A DNA stretch of 64,000 nt from Bacillota bacterium (GTDB taxonomy: Bacteria; Bacillota; Clostridia; Lachnospirales; Lachnospiraceae), in contig JAEWCQ010000017.1 in the NCBI GenBank assembly GCA_023390555.1, positions 52,208-116,207 on the forward strand, in the 5' to 3' direction. Both the position numbers and the translations under genes were made by a program. Every line of letters starts with the position of its first letter. Position 1 is the first letter of the stretch. Shown here in pieces: positions 9,522 through 17,861 of the stretch. The notes beneath the pieces were generated by a model, which searched no databases, was not told the origin of the DNA, and saw only the letters and a program-made list of their open reading frames with translations.

Positions 9522-10430
9522 GTGAAGAAGAAACTGCTATTTATTTTTAATCCCTTTTCCGGTAAGGGCCAAATTAAGAACAAATTAATGGAGATTGTCG
9601 ACATCATGGTGAAGGCCGGGTATGAGGTAAACATCTATCCGACACAGGCAAGAGCGGATGCACTTTATAAAGTAAAGGACGAAGCGAAAAAATATGATCT
9701 GATTGTCTGCAGCGGCGGGGATGGTACACTTGATGAAACGGTGTCCGGGATGATGCTCAGTGAGAAGCGGGTTCCGCTCGGCTATATTCCGGCAGGAAGT
9801 ACCAATGATTTTGCGGCATCTTTAAAGATTCCAAACAACATGACAAAGGCAGCACAGATTGCGGTAGAGGGAAGTGCCTTTCCCTGTGACGTAGGGTATT
9901 TTAACGGGGATTCCTTCATCTATATTGCAGCTTTCGGATTATTTACCGATGTGTCCTATCAGACGACGCAGGAGTTAAAAAATGTACTGGGACATGCGGC
10001 ATACATACTGGAAGGTGCAAAACGCCTTCATGATATCAGAGCCTATCATATGCGTGTGGAATATGAAGATCAGGTTCTTGAGGATGATTTTATCTATGGC
10101 ATGATTACCAATTCCAACTCGGTCGGCGGCTTTAAAAACATTGCAGGCAGGAATGTACTTTTGGATGACGGCGTATTTGAGGTGACACTGATCAAGATGC
10201 CGAAAAATCCCGTAGAATTGAATGAGATCATTTTTAATCTGACCAGCAGAAAGGATGAGACGGAACTGATCTATTCTTTTAAGACCGAATGTATCCATTT
10301 TTATCCGCAGGAAATTATTCCATGGACGCTGGACGGGGAGTTCGGCGGAGAACATCAGGAGGTGGAAATCCGCAACCAGCACAAGGCATTGGAGATTATG
10401 GTCAAGAAAAAAGAAACTCCTGAAAAATGA
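9522..10430 (+). CDS. Diacylglycerol/lipid kinase family protein (YegS/DgkB-like)
   Basis: This soluble lipid kinase of the DAGK catalytic family probably phosphorylates diacylglycerol released during lipoteichoic acid or lipid turnover. The N-terminal FNPFSGKGQ and the nucleotide-binding GGDGTLDE motif, followed by GYIPAGSTNDFAASL, are typical. Length is 302 aa. The start is GTG at 9522, with GAAAGGA about eleven bases upstream. It ends the first gene run: a promoter for fba begins some 40 bases later. The true lipid substrate (diacylglycerol, sphingoid base or other) cannot be decided here. Confidence 0.9.
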   Translation: MKKKLLFIFNPFSGKGQIKNKLMEIVDIMVKAGYEVNIYPTQARADALYKVKDEAKKYDLIVCSGGDGTLDETVSGMMLSEKRVPLGYIPAGSTNDFAASLKIPNNMTKAAQIAVEGSAFPCDVGYFNGDSFIYIAAFGLFTDVSYQTTQELKNVLGHAAYILEGAKRLHDIRAYHMRVEYEDQVLEDDFIYGMITNSNSVGGFKNIAGRNVLLDDGVFEVTLIKMPKNPVELNEIIFNLTSRKDETELIYSFKTECIHFYPQEIIPWTLDGEFGGEHQEVEIRNQHKALEIMVKKKETPEK

Positions 10431-10466
10431 TTGTTATATTTTTAACTTTATTTTTGGGGACAATAA

Positions 10467-10475
10467 TGCTATAAT
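10467..10475 (+). promoter_or_regulatory. Extended -10 promoter of fba
   Basis: TGCTATAAT is a perfect extended -10 element (TGnTATAAT). The -35 region 17 bases upstream is only a weak TTTATT. It lies about 70 bases before the chosen fba start. Confidence 0.6.
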
Positions 10476-10545
10476 AGCAAAAGCTATTAGTTGTGCTTAA
10501 AAAGGCATAAGTATCATGAAAAATCAAACAACGGAGGACAATAAA

Positions 10546-11412
10546 ATGTTAGTATCAGCAGCAGAAATGTTAAAAAAAGCAAAAGCCGGACATTATGCAG
10601 TAGGCCAGTTCAACATCAATAACTTGGAGTGGACAAAATCCGTCCTGTTAACAGCACAGGAATGTAACTCTCCGGTTATCCTGGGTGTTTCCGAAGGAGC
10701 TGGAAAATACATGACAGGATATAAGACCGTTTCAGCTATGGTAAAAGCTATGATCGATGAATTAAACATCACGGTTCCGGTAGCTTTGCATTTAGATCAC
10801 GGTTCTTATGAAGGATGTTTCAAATGTATCGATGCAGGTTTCTCTTCTATCATGTTTGACGGTTCTCACTATGCAATCGATGAGAATGTGGCAAAGACAA
10901 CAGAATTAGTTGCACTTGCACACAAGAACGGACTCTCCATCGAAGCAGAAGTTGGTTCCATTGGCGGAGAAGAAGATGGTGTTGTAGGAATGGGTGAATG
11001 TGCAGATCCGGATGAATGTAAGTCAATTGCAGATCTGGGCGTGGACATGCTTGCAGCAGGTATCGGAAACATTCACGGAAAATACCCTGAAAACTGGGCT
11101 GGTTTGAGCTTTGAGACACTGGATGCGGTTCAGCAGAAAACAGGTGATATGCCGTTAGTACTTCACGGCGGTACCGGTATTCCGGAAGACATGATCAAAA
11201 AGGCAATCTCCCTTGGAGTAGCTAAGATCAATGTAAATACAGAGTGCCAGTTATCCTTTGCTGATGCTACAAGAAAATACATTGAAGCAGGTAAAGATTT
11301 AGAGGGAAAAGGCTTTGATCCTCGTAAATTATTAGCTCCTGGTGCAGCTGCAATCAGTGCAACTGTAAAAGAGAAAATGGAGCTGTTTGGATCAGTTGGA
11401 AAAGCCGAGTAG
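10546..11412 (+). CDS. fba: Class II fructose-1,6-bisphosphate aldolase
   Basis: This zinc-dependent aldolase cleaves fructose-1,6-bisphosphate to dihydroxyacetone phosphate and glyceraldehyde-3-phosphate in glycolysis. Visible motifs are LHLDHGSYEGC (Asp84 catalytic, His85 metal ligand), EAEVGSIGG, and LHGGTGIPEDMIKKAISLG, which carries another metal ligand and the phosphate-binding loop. An in-frame ATG at 10516 would add ten residues, but GGAGG lies at the right distance before ATG 10546, which also matches the usual N-terminus MLVSAAEML. The resulting length is 288 aa. It has its own promoter and no clear terminator directly after the stop. Confidence 0.96.
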   Translation: MLVSAAEMLKKAKAGHYAVGQFNINNLEWTKSVLLTAQECNSPVILGVSEGAGKYMTGYKTVSAMVKAMIDELNITVPVALHLDHGSYEGCFKCIDAGFSSIMFDGSHYAIDENVAKTTELVALAHKNGLSIEAEVGSIGGEEDGVVGMGECADPDECKSIADLGVDMLAAGIGNIHGKYPENWAGLSFETLDAVQQKTGDMPLVLHGGTGIPEDMIKKAISLGVAKINVNTECQLSFADATRKYIEAGKDLEGKGFDPRKLLAPGAAAISATVKEKMELFGSVGKAE

Positions 11413-11481
11413 TAATAATGACGAAAATGCCCTCTTTTTGTTATTGAAATTGTTAAAAATAGAAAAAAAATAATTTTGCTA

Positions 11482-11510
11482 TTGCTTTTTTAACACTTTT
11501 GAGGTATCTT
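11482..11510 (+). promoter_or_regulatory. Probable glnA promoter
   Basis: TTGCTT, 17 bases, then TATCTT. Transcription would start near 11517 and pass through the hairpin at 11544 before reaching the glutamine synthetase gene. Confidence 0.45.
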
Positions 11511-11543
11511 TATACCAACAAAGAGAATATGTAAAAAACGAAC

Positions 11544-11578
11544 AAGGGTGTTCCAACAGGTGTGGAATGCCCTTTTTT
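11544..11578 (+). terminator. Leader terminator before glnA
   Basis: An 11-base-pair stem (AAGGGTGTTCC with GGAATGCCCTT, two G-T pairs) has a nine-base loop and is followed directly by six T. It could stop read-through from fba. Because the best promoter for glnA lies upstream of it, it may instead be a leader attenuator controlling glnA. Confidence 0.75.
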
Positions 11579-11644
11579 ACATGATCTTTTAAAAGAAAAA
11601 GCATACTAGGGGGAAACCAGTTGCTAAAAGAAAGGATGTATGGA

Positions 11645-13759
11645 ATGAGCGAGTATTTTAACGTAGCGGACATTTTTGGTGAAAACGTATTTAATGACGC
11701 TGTCATGCAGGAACGTTTACCGAAGAAAGTCTACAAAAAACTGAGAGAAGTAATTGAAGAAGGAAAAGAGTTAGATCCGGAAACAGCAGATGTCATTGCA
11801 CACGAGATGAAGGAATGGGCAATCGAAAAAGGAGCAACTCATTACACGCATTGGTTCCAGCCGTTGACTGGAGTTACTGCTGAAAAACATGATTCCTTTA
11901 TTACCGCACCAATGCCAAACGGAAAGGTATTGATGAGTTTTTCCGGTAAAGAGTTAATCAAAGGTGAGCCAGATGCATCTTCTTTCCCATCCGGCGGATT
12001 AAGAGCAACGTTTGAAGCAAGAGGATATACAGCATGGGATTGTACTTCACCGGCATTCGTAAGACAGGATGCTGCCGGCGCAACACTTTGCATTCCAACA
12101 GCTTTCTGTTCCTATACAGGAGAAGCTCTCGATCAGAAGACACCGTTACTTCGTTCCATGGAAGCAGTCAACGATCAGGCACTTCGTCTTTTAAAATTAT
12201 TTGGAAATACATCCTCTAAGAGAGTAACTCCATCCGTTGGACCGGAACAGGAATACTTCCTTGTAGACAGAGAAAAATACCTGCAGAGAAAAGATTTGAT
12301 CTTCACTGGACGTACTTTGTTTGGTGCAATGCCTCCAAAGGGTCAGGAAATGGAAGATCATTATTTCGGAAGCATCCGTGAGAAAATCGCTTCCTACATG
12401 AAAGATGTAAACAAAGAGCTCTGGAAATTAGGCGTTTCCGCAAAGACGCAGCATAATGAAGTAGCTCCTGCACAGCATGAGCTTGCTCCGATCTATGCAG
12501 AGTGTAACATCGCAGTGGATCATAATCAGTTGGTTATGGAAACATTGAAGAAAGTCGCAGGACGTCATGGTCTTCAGTGCTTAATTCATGAGAAGCCATT
12601 TGCAGGTGTGAATGGTTCCGGAAAACATAATAACTGGTCTATTACAACAGATGACGGAGTGAATTTGCTGGATCCTGGTACAACTCCACATGAGAATATC
12701 CAGTTCTTACTCGTGCTGACCTGTATCTTAAAGGCAGTAGATACACATGCAGACTTACTTCGTGAGTCAGCAGCAGATGTGGGAAATGATCACAGATTAG
12801 GAGCAAATGAGGCACCTCCTGCCATCCTTTCCGTATTCCTTGGAGAGCAGCTACAGGATGTGTTAACGCAGTTAATCAGCACCGGTGAGGCTACACACAG
12901 TCTGTCCGGTAAAATGTTAGAGACGGGTGTAAAAACACTTCCTGATTTCCTGAAAGATGCAACAGACAGAAACAGAACATCACCGTTCGCTTTCACCGGC
13001 AACAAATTTGAGTTCCGTATGGTAGGTTCTCAGGATTCGATTGCACAGCCGAACGTAGTATTAAATACAATTGTAGCTGAAGCATTTGCAGAAGCTAGTG
13101 ACATACTTGAAAAGGCAGATGATTTTGATCTTGCTGTACATGATCTGATCAAACAGTACGCGGTAGAGCATCAGAGAATCGTATTTAACGGAAACGGATA
13201 TTCCGATGAATGGGTTGCAGAAGCAGAGAAACGTGGATTACCAAATATCAAATCCATGGTTGATGCAATTCCTGCACTCAATACAGAAAAAGCAGTTGCT
13301 TTATTTGAGAAGTTCGGCGTATTTACCAAGATTGAGTTGGATTCCCGTGTAGAAATCGAATACGAGACCTACTCAAAGATTATCAACATTGAAGCGAAAT
13401 CCATGATTGATATTGCCGGAAAGCAGATTATTCCTGCAGTAATCAAATACACAACAGATCTTGCAACATCTGCAAGTGCAGTAAAATCTGTATGTGATGC
13501 TGATATCAGTGTTCAGACAGAACTGTTGACAGAAGTATCTGATTTATTGTCTGAGACAAAAGTTGCCCTTGCAAAACTGACGGATGTAACAACAGAAGGC
13601 GGAGCAATGGAAGACGGAAGAGAAAAAGCTGTATACTACAGAGATGAAGTAAAATCAGCTATGGATGCATTAAGAACTCCTGTTGATCAATTAGAGATGA
13701 TTGTTGACAAGAACATCTGGCCAATGCCATCTTATGGAGATTTGATTTTCGAAGTATAA
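11645..13759 (+). CDS. glnA: Type III glutamine synthetase
   Basis: This enzyme makes glutamine from glutamate, ammonia and ATP, the main route of ammonium assimilation. The protein is about 704 aa, the size of the GSIII family (types I and II are far shorter). Motifs include a Gly-rich SFPSGGLRATFEARGYTAWD, GPEQEYFLVD, KTQHNEVAPAQHE, and NGSGKHNNWSI, which form the nucleotide, glutamate and metal sites. Three in-frame starts exist: TTG 11621, ATG 11636 and ATG 11645. ATG 11645 has AAAGG nine bases before it and gives a family-like N-terminus; TTG 11621 with GGGGGA before it is the alternative. The leader carries an intrinsic terminator, which suggests nitrogen-dependent antitermination, though no ANTAR-type regulator is encoded nearby. 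Confidence 0.95.
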   Translation: MSEYFNVADIFGENVFNDAVMQERLPKKVYKKLREVIEEGKELDPETADVIAHEMKEWAIEKGATHYTHWFQPLTGVTAEKHDSFITAPMPNGKVLMSFSGKELIKGEPDASSFPSGGLRATFEARGYTAWDCTSPAFVRQDAAGATLCIPTAFCSYTGEALDQKTPLLRSMEAVNDQALRLLKLFGNTSSKRVTPSVGPEQEYFLVDREKYLQRKDLIFTGRTLFGAMPPKGQEMEDHYFGSIREKIASYMKDVNKELWKLGVSAKTQHNEVAPAQHELAPIYAECNIAVDHNQLVMETLKKVAGRHGLQCLIHEKPFAGVNGSGKHNNWSITTDDGVNLLDPGTTPHENIQFLLVLTCILKAVDTHADLLRESAADVGNDHRLGANEAPPAILSVFLGEQLQDVLTQLISTGEATHSLSGKMLETGVKTLPDFLKDATDRNRTSPFAFTGNKFEFRMVGSQDSIAQPNVVLNTIVAEAFAEASDILEKADDFDLAVHDLIKQYAVEHQRIVFNGNGYSDEWVAEAEKRGLPNIKSMVDAIPALNTEKAVALFEKFGVFTKIELDSRVEIEYETYSKIINIEAKSMIDIAGKQIIPAVIKYTTDLATSASAVKSVCDADISVQTELLTEVSDLLSETKVALAKLTDVTTEGGAMEDGREKAVYYRDEVKSAMDALRTPVDQLEMIVDKNIWPMPSYGDLIFEV

Positions 13760-13790
13760 GAATTTTAGAAATAAAAGGACTTTGTTTACC

Positions 13791-13841
13791 GGCATTTTCC
13801 CCCTGAAAAGGGAGGATGCCAGGTAACATAAGTTACCTGGC
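13791..13841 (+). other. Two overlapping hairpins after glnA
   Basis: Hairpin one pairs GGCATTTTCCC with GGGAGGATGCC (11 pairs). Hairpin two pairs GCCAGGTAAC with GTTACCTGGC (10 pairs, loop ATAA). They share the bases GCC at 13818-13820, so both cannot form completely at once. No T-run follows. They may be the 3' end structure of the glnA transcript or alternative structures of a downstream RNA. Confidence 0.5.
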
Positions 13842-14063
13842 GTATTATGAAAAAGTTTGTTCAAAAAAGTAATTATGAATTACTTGGAATTATCTTTTGT
13901 TTATATAGATAGTATATGCAAAAGGTTTGAAAATTCCATGTTCACAAAATGAAACTTTTTTGAATGTCTAATGAATAAACTGTGAACACGGCTTTCGGAC
14001 AGAAAGTTTTTGTAATAACTGAAATGGAAAGAATAAAGTAAATATGAAAGACGATTATCAAAG

Positions 14064-14117
14064 GAGATAATAAGCAAAAAGAACTGCAGGTTCATTTTGC
14101 CGTTTTATCTCTTTTTT
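14064..14117 (+). terminator. Intrinsic terminator
   Basis: A stepped hairpin pairs GAGATAA with TTATCTC, GCAAAA with TTTTGC and GAAC with GTTC around a five-base loop. Six T follow. It ends a + strand transcript that contains no recognisable gene, since glnA stops 300 bases earlier. Confidence 0.75.
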
Positions 14118-14147
14118 CTATAAATTTTAAAATGTGGAGAATAGAAC

Positions 14148-14252
14148 ATGAATAGTAATACTTATTTCCCAACAGGGACAGTCAGAGAGAGCAGAAGGAT
14201 GAAACATTTCATTCAGAACAAGAGGAGTTTTCCTTACATTAAAATGTGCTAA
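14148..14252 (+). CDS. Possible small protein of 34 residues
   Basis: An ATG with GGAG about nine bases upstream opens a frame of 34 codons that begins MNSNTYFPTGTVRES and contains many basic residues. Its stop codon lies in the first arm of a perfect 10-bp hairpin (14248-14273). It has no recognised relatives, and it could be chance. The ribosome binding site and the hairpin at its end are the only positive signs. Confidence 0.22.
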   Translation: MNSNTYFPTGTVRESRRMKHFIQNKRSFPYIKMC

Positions 14253-14273
14253 TCTAATTGCGGTTAGATTAGC
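14248..14273 (+). other. Perfect inverted repeat
   Basis: GCTAATCTAA and TTAGATTAGC form ten perfect pairs around the loop TTGCGG. No T-run follows, so it is either a weak terminator or an operator-like palindrome. Confidence 0.4.
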
Positions 14274-14307
14274 AATTATCTAATCCCCTTAGTAGTATAT
14301 ACATCAA

Positions 14308-14345
14308 CAGCAAGAGCCCTCGGCGTAAGCCGGGGGCTTTTGCTG
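14308..14345. terminator. Strong hairpin, likely terminator of the pucR-type gene
   Basis: A 17-base-pair stem (from CAGCAAGAGCCC to GGGCTTTTGCTG, two G-T pairs) closes a GTAA loop. It lies 25 bases past the stop of the minus-strand regulator. The T-rich tail is poor in both directions. Confidence 0.55.
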
Positions 14346-14370
14346 TCCTGATAGAAGCTCTTCCTGTTTA

Positions 14371-15492
14371 TTATTGCATGGACAAATATTCCAGTATGTA
14401 GAATGCCAGAAGAAGCTCGAATTTAATTCCGGAGTGATTGATGTCTGTTCCCAGAAGATCTTTAATTTTTTTAATACGATAGACGATGGTGTTTCGATGG
14501 GTGAAAAGTCGGTTGGAGGTTTCAATCAGATTGCAGTCAGATAATAAATAGATACGCAGAGTATGCAGATAATCACTGTCGTGCTCTTTGTCATACTGTT
14601 CAATGACTCCAAGACTGTGATGGCTGATTCGGCGCAGCATATCCGGATCAGGGATACAAAAGAATAATTGAAATATACCAAGCTCATCAAAAATGACATG
14701 AGTGCGATTCCAAAGCTCGGCAACGGCAAGGGAAAAACGCGCTTTTTTATAGCCGCTGCTGATTTCCGTGATGCTGTTCATATTGTCACTGATTCCAAGC
14801 ACAATGCTGTCGCAATAGGAAAGAATACGTATGAGTTCGGAAAGGGATAAAAGTTCGGGAAAGGATTGATAGATCAATATCTGCAGATTATCAAAATAGA
14901 ATAAATGATACTTCAGGTCATAGTGATTGAGCGGAGAGGTGATCAGCGTGGTGTCGCCCAGGTTACGAATAGAAATGATGCGGTAATTGGCCGATGTCGA
15001 AAAGCCAAACTGATTGAGTGCCCGGATAATATTTTCCGGTACTGAGGACTGGTAGAGTGCACTTTGAAATGCCGCACTCAGAGAGTCTTCCTGCTGGCTG
15101 TCCAGGAGAAGAATCCGGCAGTAATCCTGCATGATGTCCACTAGATGAATCTCCCATGGCATGGTAAAGAGAGGAAGGTTGTTATTATCGCAGTACGCGA
15201 TGATTTCCGGTGTGATATCCGAACGGTAAAGATATTTCCCTGTATTTACAATCAGGCAGCTGCAGTTTTTCATGGACAAGGCCTGAATGAATTCAAACAG
15301 ACTGACGCCGCCGGCAGTAAAGAGTCCGGTCGTGATGATCAGTTCCCCTCCTTTTAAAAAATGCATGTTCTGGATATCTTCGGCAAGATAGATCCAGGAG
15401 ACTGTGTTAATCAATCCGCTTTTCCCGGCATGAAGACTTAATTTATATTTTGATTTTTCATATTCATAAAATGACTGTACTCTGGTGTTCAT
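14371..15492 (-). CDS. PucR family transcriptional regulator
   Basis: This is a DNA-binding regulator with an N-terminal PucR-type sensor domain (residues up to about 125) and a C-terminal HTH_30 domain, seen as LIETSNRLFTHRNTIVYRIKKIKDLLG near the end. Relatives control purine, amino acid and GABA catabolism. Two in-frame ATG codons lie at the 5' end; AAGGGAG is only two bases from ATG 15498 but eight from ATG 15492, so 15492 was chosen (about 373 aa). It is divergent from the cytidylate-kinase-like gene, and the amino acid importer and aminotransferase lie beyond that. The latter two are plausible targets, which is inference. Confidence 0.88.
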   Translation of the reverse strand: MNTRVQSFYEYEKSKYKLSLHAGKSGLINTVSWIYLAEDIQNMHFLKGGELIITTGLFTAGGVSLFEFIQALSMKNCSCLIVNTGKYLYRSDITPEIIAYCDNNNLPLFTMPWEIHLVDIMQDYCRILLLDSQQEDSLSAAFQSALYQSSVPENIIRALNQFGFSTSANYRIISIRNLGDTTLITSPLNHYDLKYHLFYFDNLQILIYQSFPELLSLSELIRILSYCDSIVLGISDNMNSITEISSGYKKARFSLAVAELWNRTHVIFDELGIFQLFFCIPDPDMLRRISHHSLGVIEQYDKEHDSDYLHTLRIYLLSDCNLIETSNRLFTHRNTIVYRIKKIKDLLGTDINHSGIKFELLLAFYILEYLSMQ

Positions 15493-15626
15493 AAACATCG
15501 CTCCCTTATTTATCCTGCTGTATCACTATATGCAAAATGATTAAAATTAATATAGCACATTTAAGACAAAAACTCCTTTGTATTTCGCGTACAAAATGAA
15601 CTGGAATTATTTGGGTTTGGCGGACA

Positions 15627-15655
15627 TTGTAAATGGATATCTGTTTTTTTATAAT
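15627..15655 (+). promoter_or_regulatory. Promoter of the cytidylate-kinase-like gene
   Basis: TTGTAA, 17 bases, then a perfect TATAAT, giving a start about 35-40 bases before the chosen ATG. It lies in the divergent region shared with the PucR-type regulator. Confidence 0.6.
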
Positions 15656-15699
15656 CAGAGTATACAAAAGGAATGGAATACAGAGGGAGGCGGTTTTAT

Positions 15700-16296
15700 A
15701 TGGGTGAACGGTATGCTGTTACAATAGCAAGGCAATTTGGAAGCCTGGGAAGACCGATAGCCAAAAAAGTAAGTGAAATAGTGGGAATTGAATACTACGA
15801 TAGAGAAATAGTAGATCTGTCAGCAAAAAAATTGAATCTGCCGGTTTCCGCAGTCAGCAATGCGGAGGAAGCGGCAAAGTCGGCATTCTTTAATATGAGC
15901 TATCCGCTTGGCATGGGTACGACAGAGATTCAGGACGATATTTTTGCAACACAGAAAAAAATCATTACAGAAATTGCAGAGCGGGAATCCTGTATCATAG
16001 TCGGAAGATGTGCGGATTACATTTTAAACGATCATGACAACGTAATTCGGATCTTCATCTATGCGCCATATGGCGAACGGCTGAAAAATTGTGTGGAACG
16101 TCTGGGTATGCAGCCGGGCGAGGCCAAAAAGATGATTGCGGATGTGGACAGAGCAAGAGAATCTTATCACAAGCACTACTGTGGCTATTCCATGGCAGAT
16201 AAAGCCCACAAGCACCTGATGCTGGATTCGAGTCTGCTGGGAATTGACGGAACCTGTGACATTATCGCCGAGATCATTGGGAAAAAATTTAAATAA
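15700..16296 (+). CDS. Cytidylate kinase-like family protein
   Basis: A P-loop nucleotide kinase fold of the cytidylate-kinase-like family, common in Clostridia beside transporters. The N-terminus AVTIARQFGSLGRPIAKKVSE is the family's modified P-loop, and CIIVGRCADYIL plus DVDRARESYHKHYCG follow. The true substrate is not known and it should not be called Cmk. ATG 15673 is in frame, but GGGAGG lies between it and ATG 15700, which is therefore chosen (198 aa). A terminator follows, so it is probably transcribed alone. Confidence 0.85.
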   Translation: MGERYAVTIARQFGSLGRPIAKKVSEIVGIEYYDREIVDLSAKKLNLPVSAVSNAEEAAKSAFFNMSYPLGMGTTEIQDDIFATQKKIITEIAERESCIIVGRCADYILNDHDNVIRIFIYAPYGERLKNCVERLGMQPGEAKKMIADVDRARESYHKHYCGYSMADKAHKHLMLDSSLLGIDGTCDIIAEIIGKKFK

Positions 16297-16311
16297 GAAA
16301 TAATAAGCGAT

Positions 16312-16344
16312 GGAGCTGCTCGAAAGAGAGTGGCTCCTTTTTTG
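16312..16344 (+). terminator. Intrinsic terminator
   Basis: GGAGC pairs with GCTCC around a partly paired interior, followed by six T. It separates the kinase-like gene from the ABC importer operon. Confidence 0.65.
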
Positions 16345-16379
16345 TTTCGAACATACAGGAAAGGAAAGCGGGTGTAGTT

Positions 16380-17108
16380 ATGAGCTTACTGGAAATCAAA
16401 AATCTATCCAAGTCATTTGGAGATCTGGAAGTCCTATGTGATGTGAATTTGTCCATTGAGAAGGGGGAAGTCGTGGTAATCATTGGGCCGTCCGGTTCCG
16501 GAAAAAGTACGATGCTGCGTTGTGTGAATCTGCTGGAGGAACCTACTGGCGGAGAGATCTTCTATCAGGATGAAGATATTACCAAATTAAAGAAACGGGT
16601 GACCGAATACCGAAGGCATGTGGGGATGGTATTTCAGGGATTTCATTTGTTTCCGCTTATGACGGTGCTGGAAAATGTAATGTATGCACCGGTCAAGTTG
16701 AGTAAAGTACCAAAAAAAGAGGCGCGGGAACAGGCCATCGAACTGTTGCGAAAGGTTGGATTGGAAAGCAAAAAGGACAGTTATCCGGCTTCCCTGTCCG
16801 GCGGTCAGCAGCAGAGAGTTGCAATTGCACGGGCACTTGCCGTGAATCCGGATATTCTGCTCTTTGATGAACCAACATCGGCACTGGACCCCGAATTGGT
16901 GGGAGATGTTTTAGAGGTCATGAAGCAGCTTGCACAGGAGGGTATGACAATGCTGGTCGTGACACACGAAATGGGATTTGCGAAAGATGTAGCAGACCGG
17001 GTTATTTTTATGGACGGCGGTTATGTCATCGAAGATACTTCACCGGAAGATATGTTTACCAATCCAAAAAATGAGAGAACGCGGACATTTTTATCCCGCG
17101 TGTTATAA
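16380..17108 (+). CDS. Polar amino acid ABC transporter, ATP-binding protein
   Basis: This is the cytoplasmic ATPase of a GlnQ-type importer. The motifs are Walker A GPSGSGKST, signature LSGGQQQRVAIARAL, Walker B ILLFDEPTSALDPE and the H-loop VVTHEMGFA. Length is 242 aa. The permease begins 13 bases after its stop and the binding protein comes next, so the three make one importer operon. The sequence does not tell which amino acid is carried; the aminotransferase downstream suggests an amino acid used as nitrogen or carbon source. Confidence 0.94.
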   Translation: MSLLEIKNLSKSFGDLEVLCDVNLSIEKGEVVVIIGPSGSGKSTMLRCVNLLEEPTGGEIFYQDEDITKLKKRVTEYRRHVGMVFQGFHLFPLMTVLENVMYAPVKLSKVPKKEAREQAIELLRKVGLESKKDSYPASLSGGQQQRVAIARALAVNPDILLFDEPTSALDPELVGDVLEVMKQLAQEGMTMLVVTHEMGFAKDVADRVIFMDGGYVIEDTSPEDMFTNPKNERTRTFLSRVL

Positions 17109-17121
17109 CAGGAGGTACCGA

Positions 17122-17817
17122 ATGGAACTTAATTTTCGTAAGGCATTTGAAACACTGGGGCCCAGTCTGATAGATGGAATTGGGATTGTGCTGTATATCA
17201 CATTGATTGGTTTTCTTCTGTCGCTGATCTGTGCTCTGCTTCTGGCGATTGGGCGGCTCTCAAAAAATAAGATACTTGGTAAAGTACTGGCTATCTTCAT
17301 TGAGCTCATCCGGGGGACCCCGTTACTGGTACAGTTTTTTTATATTTACTATGTGGTACCGATGCTGTTAAACGGAATTGCCTCCGTCGCAGGCTATGAG
17401 GCAAATGTGCAGCTGAAGGCGACGACCTGCGGGATTATCGGTTTTGCCATCAATTATGGCTGCTATATGTCAGAAGTCGTAAGATCGGCGATTCTTGCAA
17501 TTGACCCGGGACAAAGAGAAGCAGGGCTGGCATTGGGATTTAATGAGAAACAGGTCATGCTTCATTTCATCATACCGCCTGCAATCCGCAATACGATACC
17601 GGTATATGGAAATTATCTGGTCATGATGATTAAGGATACTTCACTTTTGGCAATGATCTCGGTTCAGGAATTGTTGCTGCGCACAAAGACGTTTGCATCA
17701 CAGACCTTTCTTACTGTGGAGGCGTACACCATTCTGGCACTTGTGTATCTGGTGCTCAGTATTCCGCTTTCTCAGCTGACAAGAGTGGTAGAGAAAAAGC
17801 TGAAAAGGGCAAAATAG
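17122..17817 (+). CDS. Polar amino acid ABC transporter, permease
   Basis: This is an inner membrane permease of the HisMQ/GlnP family. Several membrane segments are visible (for example GIVLYITLIGFLLSLICALLLAIG and the last at TILALVYLVLSIPLSQL). The EAA loop for contact with the ATPase reads QREAGLALGFNEKQVMLHFIIPPAIRN. The frame is open further upstream into the ATPase gene, but AGGAGGT lies eight bases before ATG 17122, giving 231 aa. One permease gene suggests a homodimer. Confidence 0.94.
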   Translation: MELNFRKAFETLGPSLIDGIGIVLYITLIGFLLSLICALLLAIGRLSKNKILGKVLAIFIELIRGTPLLVQFFYIYYVVPMLLNGIASVAGYEANVQLKATTCGIIGFAINYGCYMSEVVRSAILAIDPGQREAGLALGFNEKQVMLHFIIPPAIRNTIPVYGNYLVMMIKDTSLLAMISVQELLLRTKTFASQTFLTVEAYTILALVYLVLSIPLSQLTRVVEKKLKRAK

Positions 17818-17861
17818 GGTAGATCTGATACCCGTTTATAAAAAGAAAGAAGGAGATATTT

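Larger units (their letters stand above)
13842..14307. other. Gene-free stretch with hairpins and a 34-codon ORF
   Basis: No gene of normal length is visible. There is a possible promoter (TTGGAA at 13884, then TAGATA at 13906), a strong terminator hairpin at 14064, a small ORF at 14148 and a perfect 10-bp stem at 14248. Together these could mark one short untranslated RNA of about 200 bases ending at the terminator, and a separate small transcript after it. This is inference from structure only. Confidence 0.3.

Noticed and set aside
13791..13841. ANTAR antitermination hairpins near glnA
   Set aside because: The loops are not the six-base A-x-x-G-x-x type, and the hairpins lie after the gene.
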